A stretch of 64,000 bases of DNA from Rhodoferax sp. (GTDB taxonomy: Bacteria > Pseudomonadota > Gammaproteobacteria > Burkholderiales > Burkholderiaceae_C), in contig NZ_JABBPD010000007.1 in the NCBI RefSeq assembly GCF_012927445.1, positions 372,001 to 436,000 of the forward strand, in the 5' to 3' direction. A program made the translations under genes and the position numbers. Under the pieces are notes generated by a model that ran no database searches, had not been told where the DNA came from, and saw only the letters and a list, made by a program, of their open reading frames with translations. Of the stretch, positions 17,481 through 27,100 are shown one piece after another; the stretch's first letter is position 1, and every line of letters begins with the position of its first letter.

Positions 17481-17852
17481 ATGAACTCTGCTACCCCGGC
17501 GCTGCCCGCTTCTGTTCTCGTTGTTTGCCTGTGTGCCGAGTGGTGCGGCGTCTGTCGCGACTACCGCGGCCGCTTCGAGGCGGTGCAGGCCAAATTCCCG
17601 CAAGCGCAATTTCTTTGGATTGATGTGGAAGACGAGGCCGACCTGCTTGACCCGCTGGACGTGGAAGACTTTCCGACGCTGCTGCTGGCCGTGGGCGATG
17701 CGCCCCGCTTTTTTGGCCCGGTGACGCCGCAGCTGGAAATGCTGGAGCGCCTGGTCCGCGCGCAGATCGAGCACCCGGAGGCGCCGGCGCTGGCCAACCC
17801 GGCCATTGTCGCGCTGGTGGCCCGCATTCGGGCCGAGAAAAAGACGCCCTAG
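17481..17852 (+). CDS. Thioredoxin-like protein
   Basis: 123 residues, thioredoxin fold with the active-site motif WCGVC near residue 21 (LCAEWCGVCRDYRGRF) and the cis-proline in VEDFPTLLLA. No signal peptide, so cytosolic. The CGVC pair differs from the CGPC of TrxA. It begins a plus-strand run with the tsdA-like gene 59 bp later and may be a reductant in sulfur metabolism, but this rests on position only. Confidence 0.82.
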   Translation: MNSATPALPASVLVVCLCAEWCGVCRDYRGRFEAVQAKFPQAQFLWIDVEDEADLLDPLDVEDFPTLLLAVGDAPRFFGPVTPQLEMLERLVRAQIEHPEAPALANPAIVALVARIRAEKKTP

Positions 17853-17911
17853 CGTTGCGCTCTGTGTATTTCGGCCGTCTAATTTAGGTTCATAACATCT
17901 AGGAGCAAGCC

Positions 17912-18727
17912 ATGAAGAATTTGTCTCAACTGTCAGCCGCAGTTGTCACTGCTTTTTTATCGCTGAACGCTGGCGCACAGACCGCCGCTGAGTTCAAGGT
18001 GCCGCCAGATTCCAGTATTCCTTCCGGTCCCCGAGGCCTCGCCATCCAGGAGGGTAAAAAGCTTCTGACCGAGACGCACCAACGGCTGCCGAAGAATGTG
18101 GGCAATGGCCTTAACTGCACCAACTGCCATTTAGCCGGTGGCACTGTCGCCAACTCATCCCCGTGGGTTGGCATCTGGGGCGTCTTTCCTGAATACCGTT
18201 CGCGCAGCGCGAAAATCAATTCCCTGCAGGAGCGGGTGAACGACTGCTTCGAGCGTTCGATGAACGGAAAAGCACTGCCCTACAACTCGCCGGAGATGAA
18301 CAACATCCTGGCCTACATGCAATGGTTGTCGTCGGGCGTGCCCACGGGTGTGAGCGTGAAAGGCCGCGGCTTTGGCGCCATCGACCAAAAGCTCAAGCCG
18401 GACGCCAGCCATGGCAAACTGGTGTACGCCGCCAAATGTGCCAGCTGCCACGGCGCGGACGGCCTGGGGGTGAAGAATCCGGCCGGTGGCTATGCCTTCC
18501 CGCCGGTTTGGGGTAAGGCGTCGTTCAACGATGGTGCCGGGATGGCCCGCACCTTTACGGCAGCGGCCTTCGTCAAACACAATATGCCCTTGGGACAAGG
18601 TGGCACGCTGACCGACCAGGAGGCGGTGGATGTGGCGGAGTTCTTCACCCACCAGCCTCGGCCGGTCTATCCTGGTAAAGCCAAAGACTGGCCGAAAGGC
18701 GACAAGCCGAAGGATGCGCGTAGCTGA
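17912..18727 (+). CDS. tsdA: TsdA-like dihaem cytochrome c (thiosulfate dehydrogenase)
   Basis: 271 residues with signal peptide (cleavage near AGAQ). Two haem c sites: C69-TN-C72-H73 and C176-AS-C179-H180. Between them is the TsdA-type segment RSAKINSLQERVNDCFERSM, where Cys112 is the expected unusual axial ligand of haem 1. A Met in HNMPLGQG could bind haem 2. TsdA enzymes interconvert thiosulfate and tetrathionate in the periplasm; the direction varies by organism. The good GGAG box (taggagcaagcc) fixes the start. It lies ~3.6 kb from the tetrathionate reductase operon. Confidence 0.85.
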   Translation: MKNLSQLSAAVVTAFLSLNAGAQTAAEFKVPPDSSIPSGPRGLAIQEGKKLLTETHQRLPKNVGNGLNCTNCHLAGGTVANSSPWVGIWGVFPEYRSRSAKINSLQERVNDCFERSMNGKALPYNSPEMNNILAYMQWLSSGVPTGVSVKGRGFGAIDQKLKPDASHGKLVYAAKCASCHGADGLGVKNPAGGYAFPPVWGKASFNDGAGMARTFTAAAFVKHNMPLGQGGTLTDQEAVDVAEFFTHQPRPVYPGKAKDWPKGDKPKDARS

Positions 18728-18752
18728 ACGGCGTCAAGCGTCGCCAGCCGGA

Positions 18753-19520
18753 TCAGCGCGGCCCCAGAATTCGATTCAGCATCTCTGCCGATGGCGCCCC
18801 TTTCATGCTTTTCAGGTAGCCGTCTTCGTCTTTATAAAGAATCGCCGGGGTGGCTGCAAAGCCCAGTTGCTGCATCAACTGGGCGTTGGCCTCAAGTTGG
18901 GCGCTGATCTTGGGTGCAATCTGCGCCAGCGGTTTCATGCCGCCGCTGCGTTGTTGTTGCTCGTGTTGGGCCAATGCCGCCTGCGGGTCCGGGGCCGCAA
19001 GCAGCGCGGCCGCTTTCCCGGCACTGGTCGGTGTGAGGATGGCCACCATGATGTGGCGCAGCTGTACCTTGCCGGCCTGGACCCAGGGCCGGGCATCGTT
19101 CCAGAACTTGTTGCAGTACGGGCAATTTGGATCGGTGAAGGTGTAAATGACACGCGGGGCACTCTTGGCGCCATCGGCAATCCAGGTGCTGCCTTCCAGC
19201 TGCTTCCAGGTTTTCGCGGTCAGGGGTTTGTTCACCAGGCGGTTCAACGGTTCTTCGCTCAACTCCACCCCTTTGCCGTCGATCATGGTGCCGATGATGG
19301 CTTGCTTGCCGTCCGGGGTGACGTAGATGGCCAGCGGTTGCTGCCGGATCAGGCCGGCATAGCCGGTCAGTCCGCCGGGCGCTTCAAAAGTGCCCATCAC
19401 CTCGACGCCCTGGGCTTCGAGGGCCTTGATCGGGGCCGGCCAGTCTTTGGCTTGAGCGCCCAGGGCGAGGCCGAGCGCGGCCAGTAAAACGGCAAGCTGG
19501 GTCGTTGGTTTTTTCATCAT
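18753..19520 (-). CDS. dsbG: Thiol:disulfide interchange protein DsbG/DsbC type
   Basis: 255 residues with a signal peptide (MMKKPTTQLAVLLAALGLAL, cleavage near AQAK). The N-terminal ~70 mature residues fit the dimerisation domain, and the thioredoxin domain carries CPYC in FTDPNCPYCNKFW, the pair typical of DsbG. A cis-proline lies in AATPAILYK. Periplasmic isomerase or sulfenic acid reductase, normally kept reduced by DsbD, which is encoded two genes upstream on the same strand. Start is the first of two ATG codons; the second is 3 nt later. Confidence 0.88.
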   Translation of the reverse strand: MMKKPTTQLAVLLAALGLALGAQAKDWPAPIKALEAQGVEVMGTFEAPGGLTGYAGLIRQQPLAIYVTPDGKQAIIGTMIDGKGVELSEEPLNRLVNKPLTAKTWKQLEGSTWIADGAKSAPRVIYTFTDPNCPYCNKFWNDARPWVQAGKVQLRHIMVAILTPTSAGKAAALLAAPDPQAALAQHEQQQRSGGMKPLAQIAPKISAQLEANAQLMQQLGFAATPAILYKDEDGYLKSMKGAPSAEMLNRILGPR

Positions 19521-19525
19521 GGTCG

Positions 19526-20362
19526 TTATTCCTTGGTTAAGGGGTCGGTGCGCGTGCGCAATTGGTTTAATTTGCTGGCCAGCGAAGCGGCCGACAGTTC
19601 ACCCAGGTGGGTATCGACCAGCTGGCCGCTGGCGTCGTAGAACAGTGTGGTGGGGAGGGCGGTCGAGCCGATGGCGCGGCCCAGCGCGGTCCCCGGGTCA
19701 AGCAGGACGTTGGCCAGATTCAGCTGGCCGGCGCTCAGGTAGCGCAGGGCGGCGGCGCTGTCTTCACCCTGGTTGGCGAAGACAAACGTGACTTGTGTTT
19801 CTTGCTGCTGTGCCGCCGCCAGCACGGGCATTTCTCGGCGGCAAGGGGGGCACCAACTGGCCCACAGATTGACCAACATCGGCTTGCCCTTGGCCAGCGC
19901 GGCGAGCTGGGTCGGCTCGCCGGCCAGCGTCGTTAATGCCACCGTGGGCAGGCCCGGTTTGGCGGCCTTGTCCACGGCCCCCATCACGCCAAACATCGCG
20001 CCCCAGGCCAGCAGCCCTGCCGTCATTCCCCAGATCAGCGGCTGGCGCATCAGTGGCCGTCGCCAGCCGCGCCAGATCGCCACGCTTAACGCCGCCACCA
20101 GCCCTGCCCACGGGGTAAAGCCGCCATCGCGGATGTCCAGCATCGACCACGGTGCGTTCCGGTACAGCTCAAACCAGGTTGCAATAAAGGCCAGCCGTGC
20201 CGCCAGCAAGGCCGCCCACAACATGTCGATCAGGCTGTTGCCGATGCCGATTTGCTGACGCCGACCGACCAGGTGGCCAACGCCGGTGGCGACCAGCAAG
20301 GCGGCCAGCAACAGCAAATGACTGACCTGCAAGGCAAAGGGACCCAGGTTAACGTTCAGCAT
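19526..20362 (-). CDS. TlpA-like membrane thioredoxin
   Basis: 278 residues. The first ~135 contain about four hydrophobic segments (SHLLLLAALLVATGV and others) with a prolipoprotein diacylglyceryl transferase-like look, followed by a periplasmic TlpA/ResA domain with WCPPC in LWASWCPPCRREMPVLAA. This mixed architecture, membrane block plus TlpA domain, occurs next to dsbD in Burkholderiales. ATG 20362 lies 2 nt after the dsbD stop; a TTG two codons upstream is possible. Probably receives electrons from DsbD and reduces exported thiols such as cytochrome c haem-site cysteines. Confidence 0.8.
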   Translation of the reverse strand: MLNVNLGPFALQVSHLLLLAALLVATGVGHLVGRRQQIGIGNSLIDMLWAALLAARLAFIATWFELYRNAPWSMLDIRDGGFTPWAGLVAALSVAIWRGWRRPLMRQPLIWGMTAGLLAWGAMFGVMGAVDKAAKPGLPTVALTTLAGEPTQLAALAKGKPMLVNLWASWCPPCRREMPVLAAAQQQETQVTFVFANQGEDSAAALRYLSAGQLNLANVLLDPGTALGRAIGSTALPTTLFYDASGQLVDTHLGELSAASLASKLNQLRTRTDPLTKE

Positions 20363-20364
20363 GT

Positions 20365-22149
20365 TCAATTTCCTTGTTTTGCCTGTGCCAGGCGGGCGAG
20401 AAATTCGTCGGCACTGAGCTCTCCGATGATGCGCTCGGCACGGCGCTCTTTGCCATCGGGACCGATCAGCAGCATGGTGGGCGGGCCGAGAATCTGGTGG
20501 GTGCGCATCAGGGTCTGGTCATCGGCATTGTTGGCGGTGACGTCCGGGCGCAACAATTGCATGTCGCTTAAAGCTTGCTGCACACGCGGGTCGGCAAACA
20601 CCTCGCGTTCGATCACGCCGCACGACACGCACCAGTCGGCGTAGAAATCCACCAGCGTCCACTGGCCGCGTTGGCCCGCTGCGGCGACCTGTGCATCGAG
20701 CGCTTGCGTTGTCTTGACCGGTTCGAAGCGGCTCATAAAATTATTTTTGGCGGACGCCGGGGCGAGCGTGCTGGCACTGGCGCCGATGTTCAGTGGCTGC
20801 AGGGGGTCATGGGCGCCACCGGCCGCACCGATCACCATAGAGCCGCCCCACAGCCCCAGCAGCAAGGCCAGGAAGCGAGAGAACAAGCGCCCCCTGTCGG
20901 TACCGAGTTTGTGAACCAGTGCCAGCAAACTGAGGGCCATCGCCAGCAGCCAGGCGCCCCACAGGCCCAGCGTCAGTGCCGCTGGCAAGACGCGCGCCAC
21001 AAAAAAGATGGCAGTGCCCAGCAGGATGAAACCGAACAGCGCCTTAACCCGGTTCATCCAGTCGCCGGGGCGCGGCAGCAGCCGGGCCCCGAGGGTCCCG
21101 ACCAGCAACAGGGGCACCCCCATGCCCAGCCCCATGGCAAATAGGACCAGGGCGCCGGTCAGCACATCGCCGGTATTGCCGATATAAAGCAGGGCGCCGG
21201 CCAGCGGCGCGGTCATGCAGGGGCCGACCAGCAGCGCCGACAGCACGCCCATCGTCGCGGCGCCGGTAACGGTGCCGCCGCGCTGGCCCTGGCTGGCATG
21301 GTTCAGGCGGTTGCGCAGCACGGCGGGCAGTTGCAGTTCGTAAAAACCAAACATGGACAGGGCCAGCCCGACAAAGACCAGACCGAAGCTGCCGAGCACC
21401 CACCGGTTTTGCAACACGGCCTGCAGATTGGCGCCAGCCAGCGCCGCCGCCGCGCCGACCCCGGCATAGACCAGCGCCATCGGCAGCACGAAGGCCAGCG
21501 ACAGCATCAAGCCGCGTTTCGGACTCGCGCCGCTGCCCGCGATCAGGCTGGAGAGAATCGGCACCATTGGCAAAACACAGGGTGTGAACGTCATCAGCAA
21601 GCCCAGTCCGAAGAACACCAGCAACATCCAGCCCAGGTTGAGGCGTGACAGCCGCTCGGCCAGGTCCTGATCCTCGCCCAAAGTGCTGCTCCCGGTTTGC
21701 GGCACCTTGGCCGTGGTCATGCTCGCCTCAACCGCGGGTGTCGCGGCGACATCGGCCAAAGCCACGCGCCGGGTTTGCGGCGGGTAGCACAGACCGGCCT
21801 CGGCGCACCCCTGCCAGCCGATCGTCAGGGTCTGGGCCTGCGGTGCCGTGAGTAGAACCGCGACTTTGTCGTGGTAGACCTCGCTCTCGCCGTAGGTCTC
21901 ATCGGTCTTGAGGGTGCCGGCTGGCCACTCGACTTTGAGCGGACTGCCGACGGGGTCCACGGCGACCTTCATTTGCTGGCGATAGAGGTAATAGCCGGGG
22001 CTGATGTCCCAGTTCAGACGCAGTTGGCCATCGGCCTGCTTGCTGACGCTCAGCTGAAAAGCCTCTTCTGGCTGCAGAAAATCCGGTTGGGCCTGCGCTG
22101 GCAGCGCCCACAAGAAGGTCAAAACGACCGACCACAACAAACGCAGCAT
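20365..22149 (-). CDS. dsbD: Thiol:disulfide interchange protein DsbD
   Basis: 594 residues. Signal peptide (cleavage near AQAQ), N-terminal immunoglobulin-like domain with the redox Cys pair (CAEAGLCYPP, around residue 125), about eight membrane segments with the central cysteines (FTPCVLP and GPCMTAPL) and a C-terminal thioredoxin domain with CVSC (FYADWCVSCGVIE). It carries electrons from cytosolic thioredoxin to periplasmic proteins. Order dsbD, TlpA-like, dsbG on one strand. ATG 22149 starts the signal peptide; an upstream TTG in the same frame is not used. Divergent from ttrB. Confidence 0.93.
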   Translation of the reverse strand: MLRLLWSVVLTFLWALPAQAQPDFLQPEEAFQLSVSKQADGQLRLNWDISPGYYLYRQQMKVAVDPVGSPLKVEWPAGTLKTDETYGESEVYHDKVAVLLTAPQAQTLTIGWQGCAEAGLCYPPQTRRVALADVAATPAVEASMTTAKVPQTGSSTLGEDQDLAERLSRLNLGWMLLVFFGLGLLMTFTPCVLPMVPILSSLIAGSGASPKRGLMLSLAFVLPMALVYAGVGAAAALAGANLQAVLQNRWVLGSFGLVFVGLALSMFGFYELQLPAVLRNRLNHASQGQRGGTVTGAATMGVLSALLVGPCMTAPLAGALLYIGNTGDVLTGALVLFAMGLGMGVPLLLVGTLGARLLPRPGDWMNRVKALFGFILLGTAIFFVARVLPAALTLGLWGAWLLAMALSLLALVHKLGTDRGRLFSRFLALLLGLWGGSMVIGAAGGAHDPLQPLNIGASASTLAPASAKNNFMSRFEPVKTTQALDAQVAAAGQRGQWTLVDFYADWCVSCGVIEREVFADPRVQQALSDMQLLRPDVTANNADDQTLMRTHQILGPPTMLLIGPDGKERRAERIIGELSADEFLARLAQAKQGN

Positions 22150-22186
22150 AAGCGCCTCATAAATCAAATGAAGCGCCCATCTTTGC

Positions 22187-22217
22187 GTTGCCAGATTAAG
22201 GCAACGTTAACGGTTGA
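22187..22217. promoter_or_regulatory. Palindromes between dsbD and ttrB
   Basis: In the 178-bp divergent spacer, GTTGCC (22187-22192) and GGCAAC (22200-22205) form an inverted repeat with a 7-nt spacer; directly after it, CAACGTTAACGGTTG holds the palindrome CGTTAACG. These are candidate operators, for example for TtrR, whose gene is in the same cluster. No clear FNR box (TTGAT-N4-ATCAA) was found. Confidence 0.35.
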
Positions 22218-22327
22218 TGCGGTGAGCTATAGGGAAAATCATCTAGTCGACTGACCTATGACCCCAATAGCAGCCGGGTCATTCCGCCCCTAAGCTGACA
22301 GCAACCCTTGAACCAAGGAAAGTTGTC

Positions 22328-23089
22328 ATGAAAATAGAAGCTATCAGCCCCACCGACCCGCTTGAGTCTTCCTCGAGACGGTCGTTTTTGCGTGGGATTC
22401 CCGTCGTCACCATGGGGGCCGTGAGCGTGCCAAGCGCCGCCTTTGCCGCGCAGTCCGGCCCGCATTGGGGCATGCTCATCGACATCCGCAAGTGCATCGG
22501 CTGCCAGGCCTGCACCATGGCCTGCATTAACGAAAACGAGGTGCCCGAAGGCAGCTTTCGCACCATCGTCTCCACCTACAGCGTCAAACAGAGCGATCAG
22601 GCCGCGCAGCCGGCGGGCACCTACGTCCTGCCGCGTTTGTGCAATCACTGCGACAACCCGCCGTGCATCCCGGTGTGTCCGGTCGGCGCCACCTTCAAGC
22701 GGGAGGACGGTCTGGTACTGGTCGACGGCGACCGCTGCGTCGGCTGCGCCTACTGCGTTCAGGCCTGTCCCTATGACGCCCGCTTTATCAATCACCACAC
22801 TGGCAAAGCGGACAAATGCACCTTCTGCGGCCACCGACTGGAGGCCGGTTTGCTGCCGGCCTGCGTTGAAACCTGCGTCGGCGGCGCGCGGATTTTCGGT
22901 GATCTGAACGATCCCAACGGCGAGTTGCGGTTGCGCATGAACACCGCCAGTGATCAATTGAAGGTGCTCAAGCCCGAACTCGGCACCAAGCCCCGCGTCT
23001 ACTACATCGGCCTGGACGAACGCTTTCAGGGCAAGGTGGAGGGTCAGGGCGCACTGTGGAAACCTGCAACCCATGGAGACGAATCATGA
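22328..23089 (+). CDS. ttrB: Tetrathionate reductase iron-sulfur subunit
   Basis: 253 residues. A Tat signal (SSRRSFLRGIP) precedes a four-cluster ferredoxin domain with four cysteine groups: CIGCQACTMAC, CNHCDNPPCIPVC, CVGCAYCVQAC and CTFCGHR plus CVETC. It passes electrons from TtrC to the catalytic TtrA subunit at the periplasmic face of the membrane. The start has a GGAAAG box. Its stop overlaps the ttrC start by 4 bp. By sequence alone it could belong to other DmsB/NrfC-type complexes; TtrA and the TtrSR pair settle the identity. Confidence 0.92.
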   Translation: MKIEAISPTDPLESSSRRSFLRGIPVVTMGAVSVPSAAFAAQSGPHWGMLIDIRKCIGCQACTMACINENEVPEGSFRTIVSTYSVKQSDQAAQPAGTYVLPRLCNHCDNPPCIPVCPVGATFKREDGLVLVDGDRCVGCAYCVQACPYDARFINHHTGKADKCTFCGHRLEAGLLPACVETCVGGARIFGDLNDPNGELRLRMNTASDQLKVLKPELGTKPRVYYIGLDERFQGKVEGQGALWKPATHGDES

Positions 23090-24183
23090 ACCCGACCATT
23101 GTTGAAACCGTCAATGTTGTCCGCGAAGTCGCCTGGCTGCCGTGGGCCGTCCAGTATTTCTTTCTCATTGGCCTGTCGTATGGCGCATTCCTGGTCTCGT
23201 TGCCGGGCATCGTCTGGCGGCGTACCGGCTGGATCGGGATTTCACGGGTTGCCTTGCTCGCCGCGCTGCTCTGCGGCCTGACGGCGCCGGTGGCGCTGCT
23301 GGCCGACCTGCACCAACCGGGTCGCTTTTATCACTTTTACCTGTACTTCACTCCTTCCTCATGGATGTCCTGGGGTGCGTTCTTCATCCCGATCTATCTG
23401 GGCGGGCTGATCCTGTTCGCCTGGCTGGCTTTCCGACCATTGCTGGCGCAACAGGCGGCGGATGACGCCCTGTCGCCGCGCCTGGCCCGTCTTTGCCGAC
23501 TGATGGCCTATGGTGGATTCGAAAGCCGGGGTGCGCTGCTCGCCGCCGCCGCCCTGGCCTTCGTTGGTGCCTCGCTGGTTGCGGTGTATACCGGCATGGA
23601 GGTGATGGTGGTGCGAGCACGTCCACTTTGGGATACCCCGTTCCTGCCGGTGCAGTTCGTGGTCACCGCGCTGGCGGGTGGCATCGGCCTCACGCTGATC
23701 CTCCAGCGCTTTGCTGGGCAGCCGGCGTCCTCAGACGATACCAAACGCCTGTCCAAAGCATTGGCGATAACGCAGGGACTGGCCCTGCTGATTGGTGCGG
23801 TCTGGTTGCTGCTCGGCCTCACGGGCTTGTCGCCGAGTCATGCCCAGGCACTGGCCCAAGTGGCGCCTTCCGCGTCCTGGCGGTTGACCGCGGTCTGGGC
23901 CGCTGGCAGCACCGCATTGACGCTGTGGCTCGCGCTGCGCCGCCCGGGCAGCGGATGGCTGATCGGCCTGCTCGCCTTGCACAGCGCCTGGATGATGCGC
24001 TGGACCATCTTCATCGGCGGCCAGGAAGTACCCAAGACCGGGGCCGGCTTTTACCAGTATCAACTGCCGCTGGGCTACGACGGCCTGCTTGGCATCGTTG
24101 GCACCTTTGGCTTGTGGATTGCGCTGTTTATCGCGCTCACGACGCTGTTGCCGGTCGACCGTCTGACCGCCAAGAGCGCGTAA
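23086..24183 (+). CDS. ttrC: Tetrathionate reductase membrane subunit, NrfD type
   Basis: 365 residues with about nine membrane segments, NrfD/PsrC family quinol-binding anchor (EVAWLPWAVQYFFLIGLSYG at the N-terminus, LHQPGRFYHFYLYFTPSSW around residue 80). It oxidises quinol and feeds TtrB. ATG 23086 overlaps the ttrB stop; the in-frame start 10 codons earlier lies inside ttrB and is not used. Confidence 0.9.
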   Translation: MNPTIVETVNVVREVAWLPWAVQYFFLIGLSYGAFLVSLPGIVWRRTGWIGISRVALLAALLCGLTAPVALLADLHQPGRFYHFYLYFTPSSWMSWGAFFIPIYLGGLILFAWLAFRPLLAQQAADDALSPRLARLCRLMAYGGFESRGALLAAAALAFVGASLVAVYTGMEVMVVRARPLWDTPFLPVQFVVTALAGGIGLTLILQRFAGQPASSDDTKRLSKALAITQGLALLIGAVWLLLGLTGLSPSHAQALAQVAPSASWRLTAVWAAGSTALTLWLALRRPGSGWLIGLLALHSAWMMRWTIFIGGQEVPKTGAGFYQYQLPLGYDGLLGIVGTFGLWIALFIALTTLLPVDRLTAKSA

Positions 24184-24199
24184 GCGAAAGGAAATCACC

Positions 24200-27100
24200 A
24201 TGAAAAATACACGTCGCCAACTCATCGCCGCAGGCGGTCTCACCGCCTTTGCCGTCGGTTTCTCGCAAACCCTGGGCCGCATCGCCGACAAGGTGATGGG
24301 CAAGGATGCGCCCAAGCACAACGTCTGGGGCAATGCCGCTGCGCCCGAGTTCACGGTTGATCCCATCACTGGCAAGCTGCAGCCCAACCCCGCGCAGCAG
24401 GTCAGCTACACGGCCTGCCTGGGCTGCACCACCCAGTGCGGTGTGCGGGTGCGCATCGACAAGGCTTCGGGCCGCATCATCCGCGTGGCGGGCAATCCCT
24501 ACAGTCCACTCTCGACCGAGCCCCACCTGCCGATGAAGGCCTCCGTCAAGGAAAGCCTGATCGCCATGTCGCGTTTTCAGGATAAAGGACTCGTCGGTCG
24601 CTCGACCGCCTGCGGCCGTGGCAACGCGGTGCTCTCGCAGATCACCTCGCCCTTTCGCGTGTTGACGCCGCTGAAACGTGTCGGCCCGCGCAACTCCGGC
24701 AAATGGGAGCCCATCGCCTTCGACCAAATGGTCCGGGAAGTGACTGAAGGCGGCAACCTGTTCGGGGAGGGGCCGGTCACCGGCCTCAAGGCCCTGCGCG
24801 ACCTGAGCACGCCCATTGACCCGGCGCAGCCCGAACTCGGCGCCAAGGTCAATCAGGTGGCGCTGCTCTCCAGCGTCAATGATGGCCGTGAGCCGTTCGC
24901 CCGGCGCTTCTGGAATAAATCCTACGGCACCCTCAATTTTGTGGGCCACGGCTCCTACTGCGGTGGTGCCTACCGCTCCGGCTCGGGCGCCCTGTTCGGT
25001 GACATGAAAAAAATGCCGCACGGCAAGCCTGATCTGGCCAACAGCGAATTCGTCATCTTCATCGGCACAGCGCCGGGTAATGCTGGCAACCCGTTCAAGC
25101 GTACTGGCGCCATGCTGGCCAAGGGTCGCAGTGATGGCAAATTGAACTATGTCGTGGTCGACCCGGTATTGACCAACGCCGACAACCGCGCCGCCGCTGA
25201 TCGTGGGCGCTGGATTCCGATCCGTCCCGGCACTGATAGCGCACTGGCGCTCGGCATGATGCGCTGGATGCTCGACCATGAGCGCATCAACATGGCTTAT
25301 TTAGCCAACCCCAACCTCGCGGTGGCCGAACAACTAGGCGAGCCGTCTTTCTCCAGCGCAACCTGGCTGGTTATCACCGAAGCCGGTCATCCGCGCCAAG
25401 GGCGTTTCTTGCGCGGCTCAGACCTAGGGCAGCCAGTCACCCCTGAGGAACGCTACAAAGAAAGCGACCCTTACTTGATCCTTGGCGCCGACGGCAAACT
25501 CACTCCGGCCAGCAGTCAGGCCAGTGGCCCGGCAGCGCTTGACGCCCAGGCCAGTCTGACCGTCGACGACAAACCGCTGGCCGTGCAAACCGCCTGGCTA
25601 CTGCTCAAGGCTTCGATTGAACATCAGACGATTGAACAATGCGCCGAGGCCTGCGGCATCCCGGTCGCCACCATCACCGCCTTGGCCGACGAATTCACGC
25701 GCCACGGCCGCAAGGCCGCTGTCATCGCCCACGGCGGCATGATGTCCGGTGCCGGCTTTTACAACGCCTTCTCGGTGCTGACCCTCAACCTGTTGATCGG
25801 CAACCTGAACTGGAAGGGCGGCCTGGTGATGAATGGCGGCAGCTTCAAGGAAGACGGGACGGGGCCGCGCTACGATCTCGAGAATTTCCCTGGGGCGATC
25901 ACGCCCAAAGGGACGCCGTTGGGTCGCAATATGCCGTATGAAAAGAGCAGCGAATTCGCGCGCAAAAAAGCCGAAGGCAAACCTTACCCGGCACAGTCGC
26001 CGTGGTTCCCCAACGCCACGGGGCTGGCCACCGAATGGTTCACCGGCGCCCTGAATGGCTACCCCTATGGCATTCAGGCCCTGATTTTGTGGAGCTCCAA
26101 CCCGTTCTATGGCGTCCCAGGACTGCGTGCACAAATTCAAAAAGACATCGCTGATCCAAAGAAGATTCCGCTGATCATCTCGGTCGATCCGCTGATCAAC
26201 GAAAGCAACGCCTATGCCGACTACATCGTGCCGGATTCGCTGATGTATGAAAGCTGGGGCTGGACGGCACCGTGGAACGGCGTCCCCACCAAGGCCTGCA
26301 CGGCGCGCTGGCCGGTGGTCGAACCCAAGGCGGCGAAGACGCCGGACGGCCAGGCGATTGGGATGGAAACCTTCTTCATCGCGCTGGCCAAAGCCATGGC
26401 GCTACCCGGTTTCGGGCCGGAAGCCATGAGCGACACGGACGGTAAACCGCTGCCGTTGGAACGGCCGGAACACTGGTACTTGCGCGGGGGTGCCAACATC
26501 GCCTGGCTCGGCAAGGAGCCGGTGCCTGACGCCACCGACGAGGATCTGGCGCTGTCCGGTGTGGATCGTTTGCGGCCGATGCTGGAGGCCAACCTGAAAG
26601 CAGAAGAATGGCGCAAGGTGGCCTTTTTGTTCACCCGTGGCGGCCGTTACCAGCCGGCCAAGGATGCACAGGACGAGAGCAACCCCGAATGGCAGACCAA
26701 CCGCTTTAAAAATCCCCTCTGGCTCTGGAGCGACATGGTGGGGGGCAGTAAAAACAGCATCACCGGCAAGCGCTTCACGGGTTGTGCCAGCTGGCAGGTG
26801 CCGGCTTTTGTTGATGGCACGCCGATGCGCAAGATTTACAGCGAGGCGCAGTGGCCGCTGCAGGTGGTCAGCTTCAAGTCGGCGTTGCAAAACTCCTACA
26901 GCATCGGGGCCACCCGACTGACCGGCATCCATGCCAACAATCCGCTCCTTGTGCACCCGGCTGACGCAGCCAAGGCCGGCCTGAACAGCGGTGACATCGC
27001 CACGCTCAGTACGCCGGGCGGCGCCGTCAAAACGACCGTGATCGTGCATGCGGGCGTGATGCAGGGCGTCGTCGCGATTGAGCATGGATTTGGGCATCGT

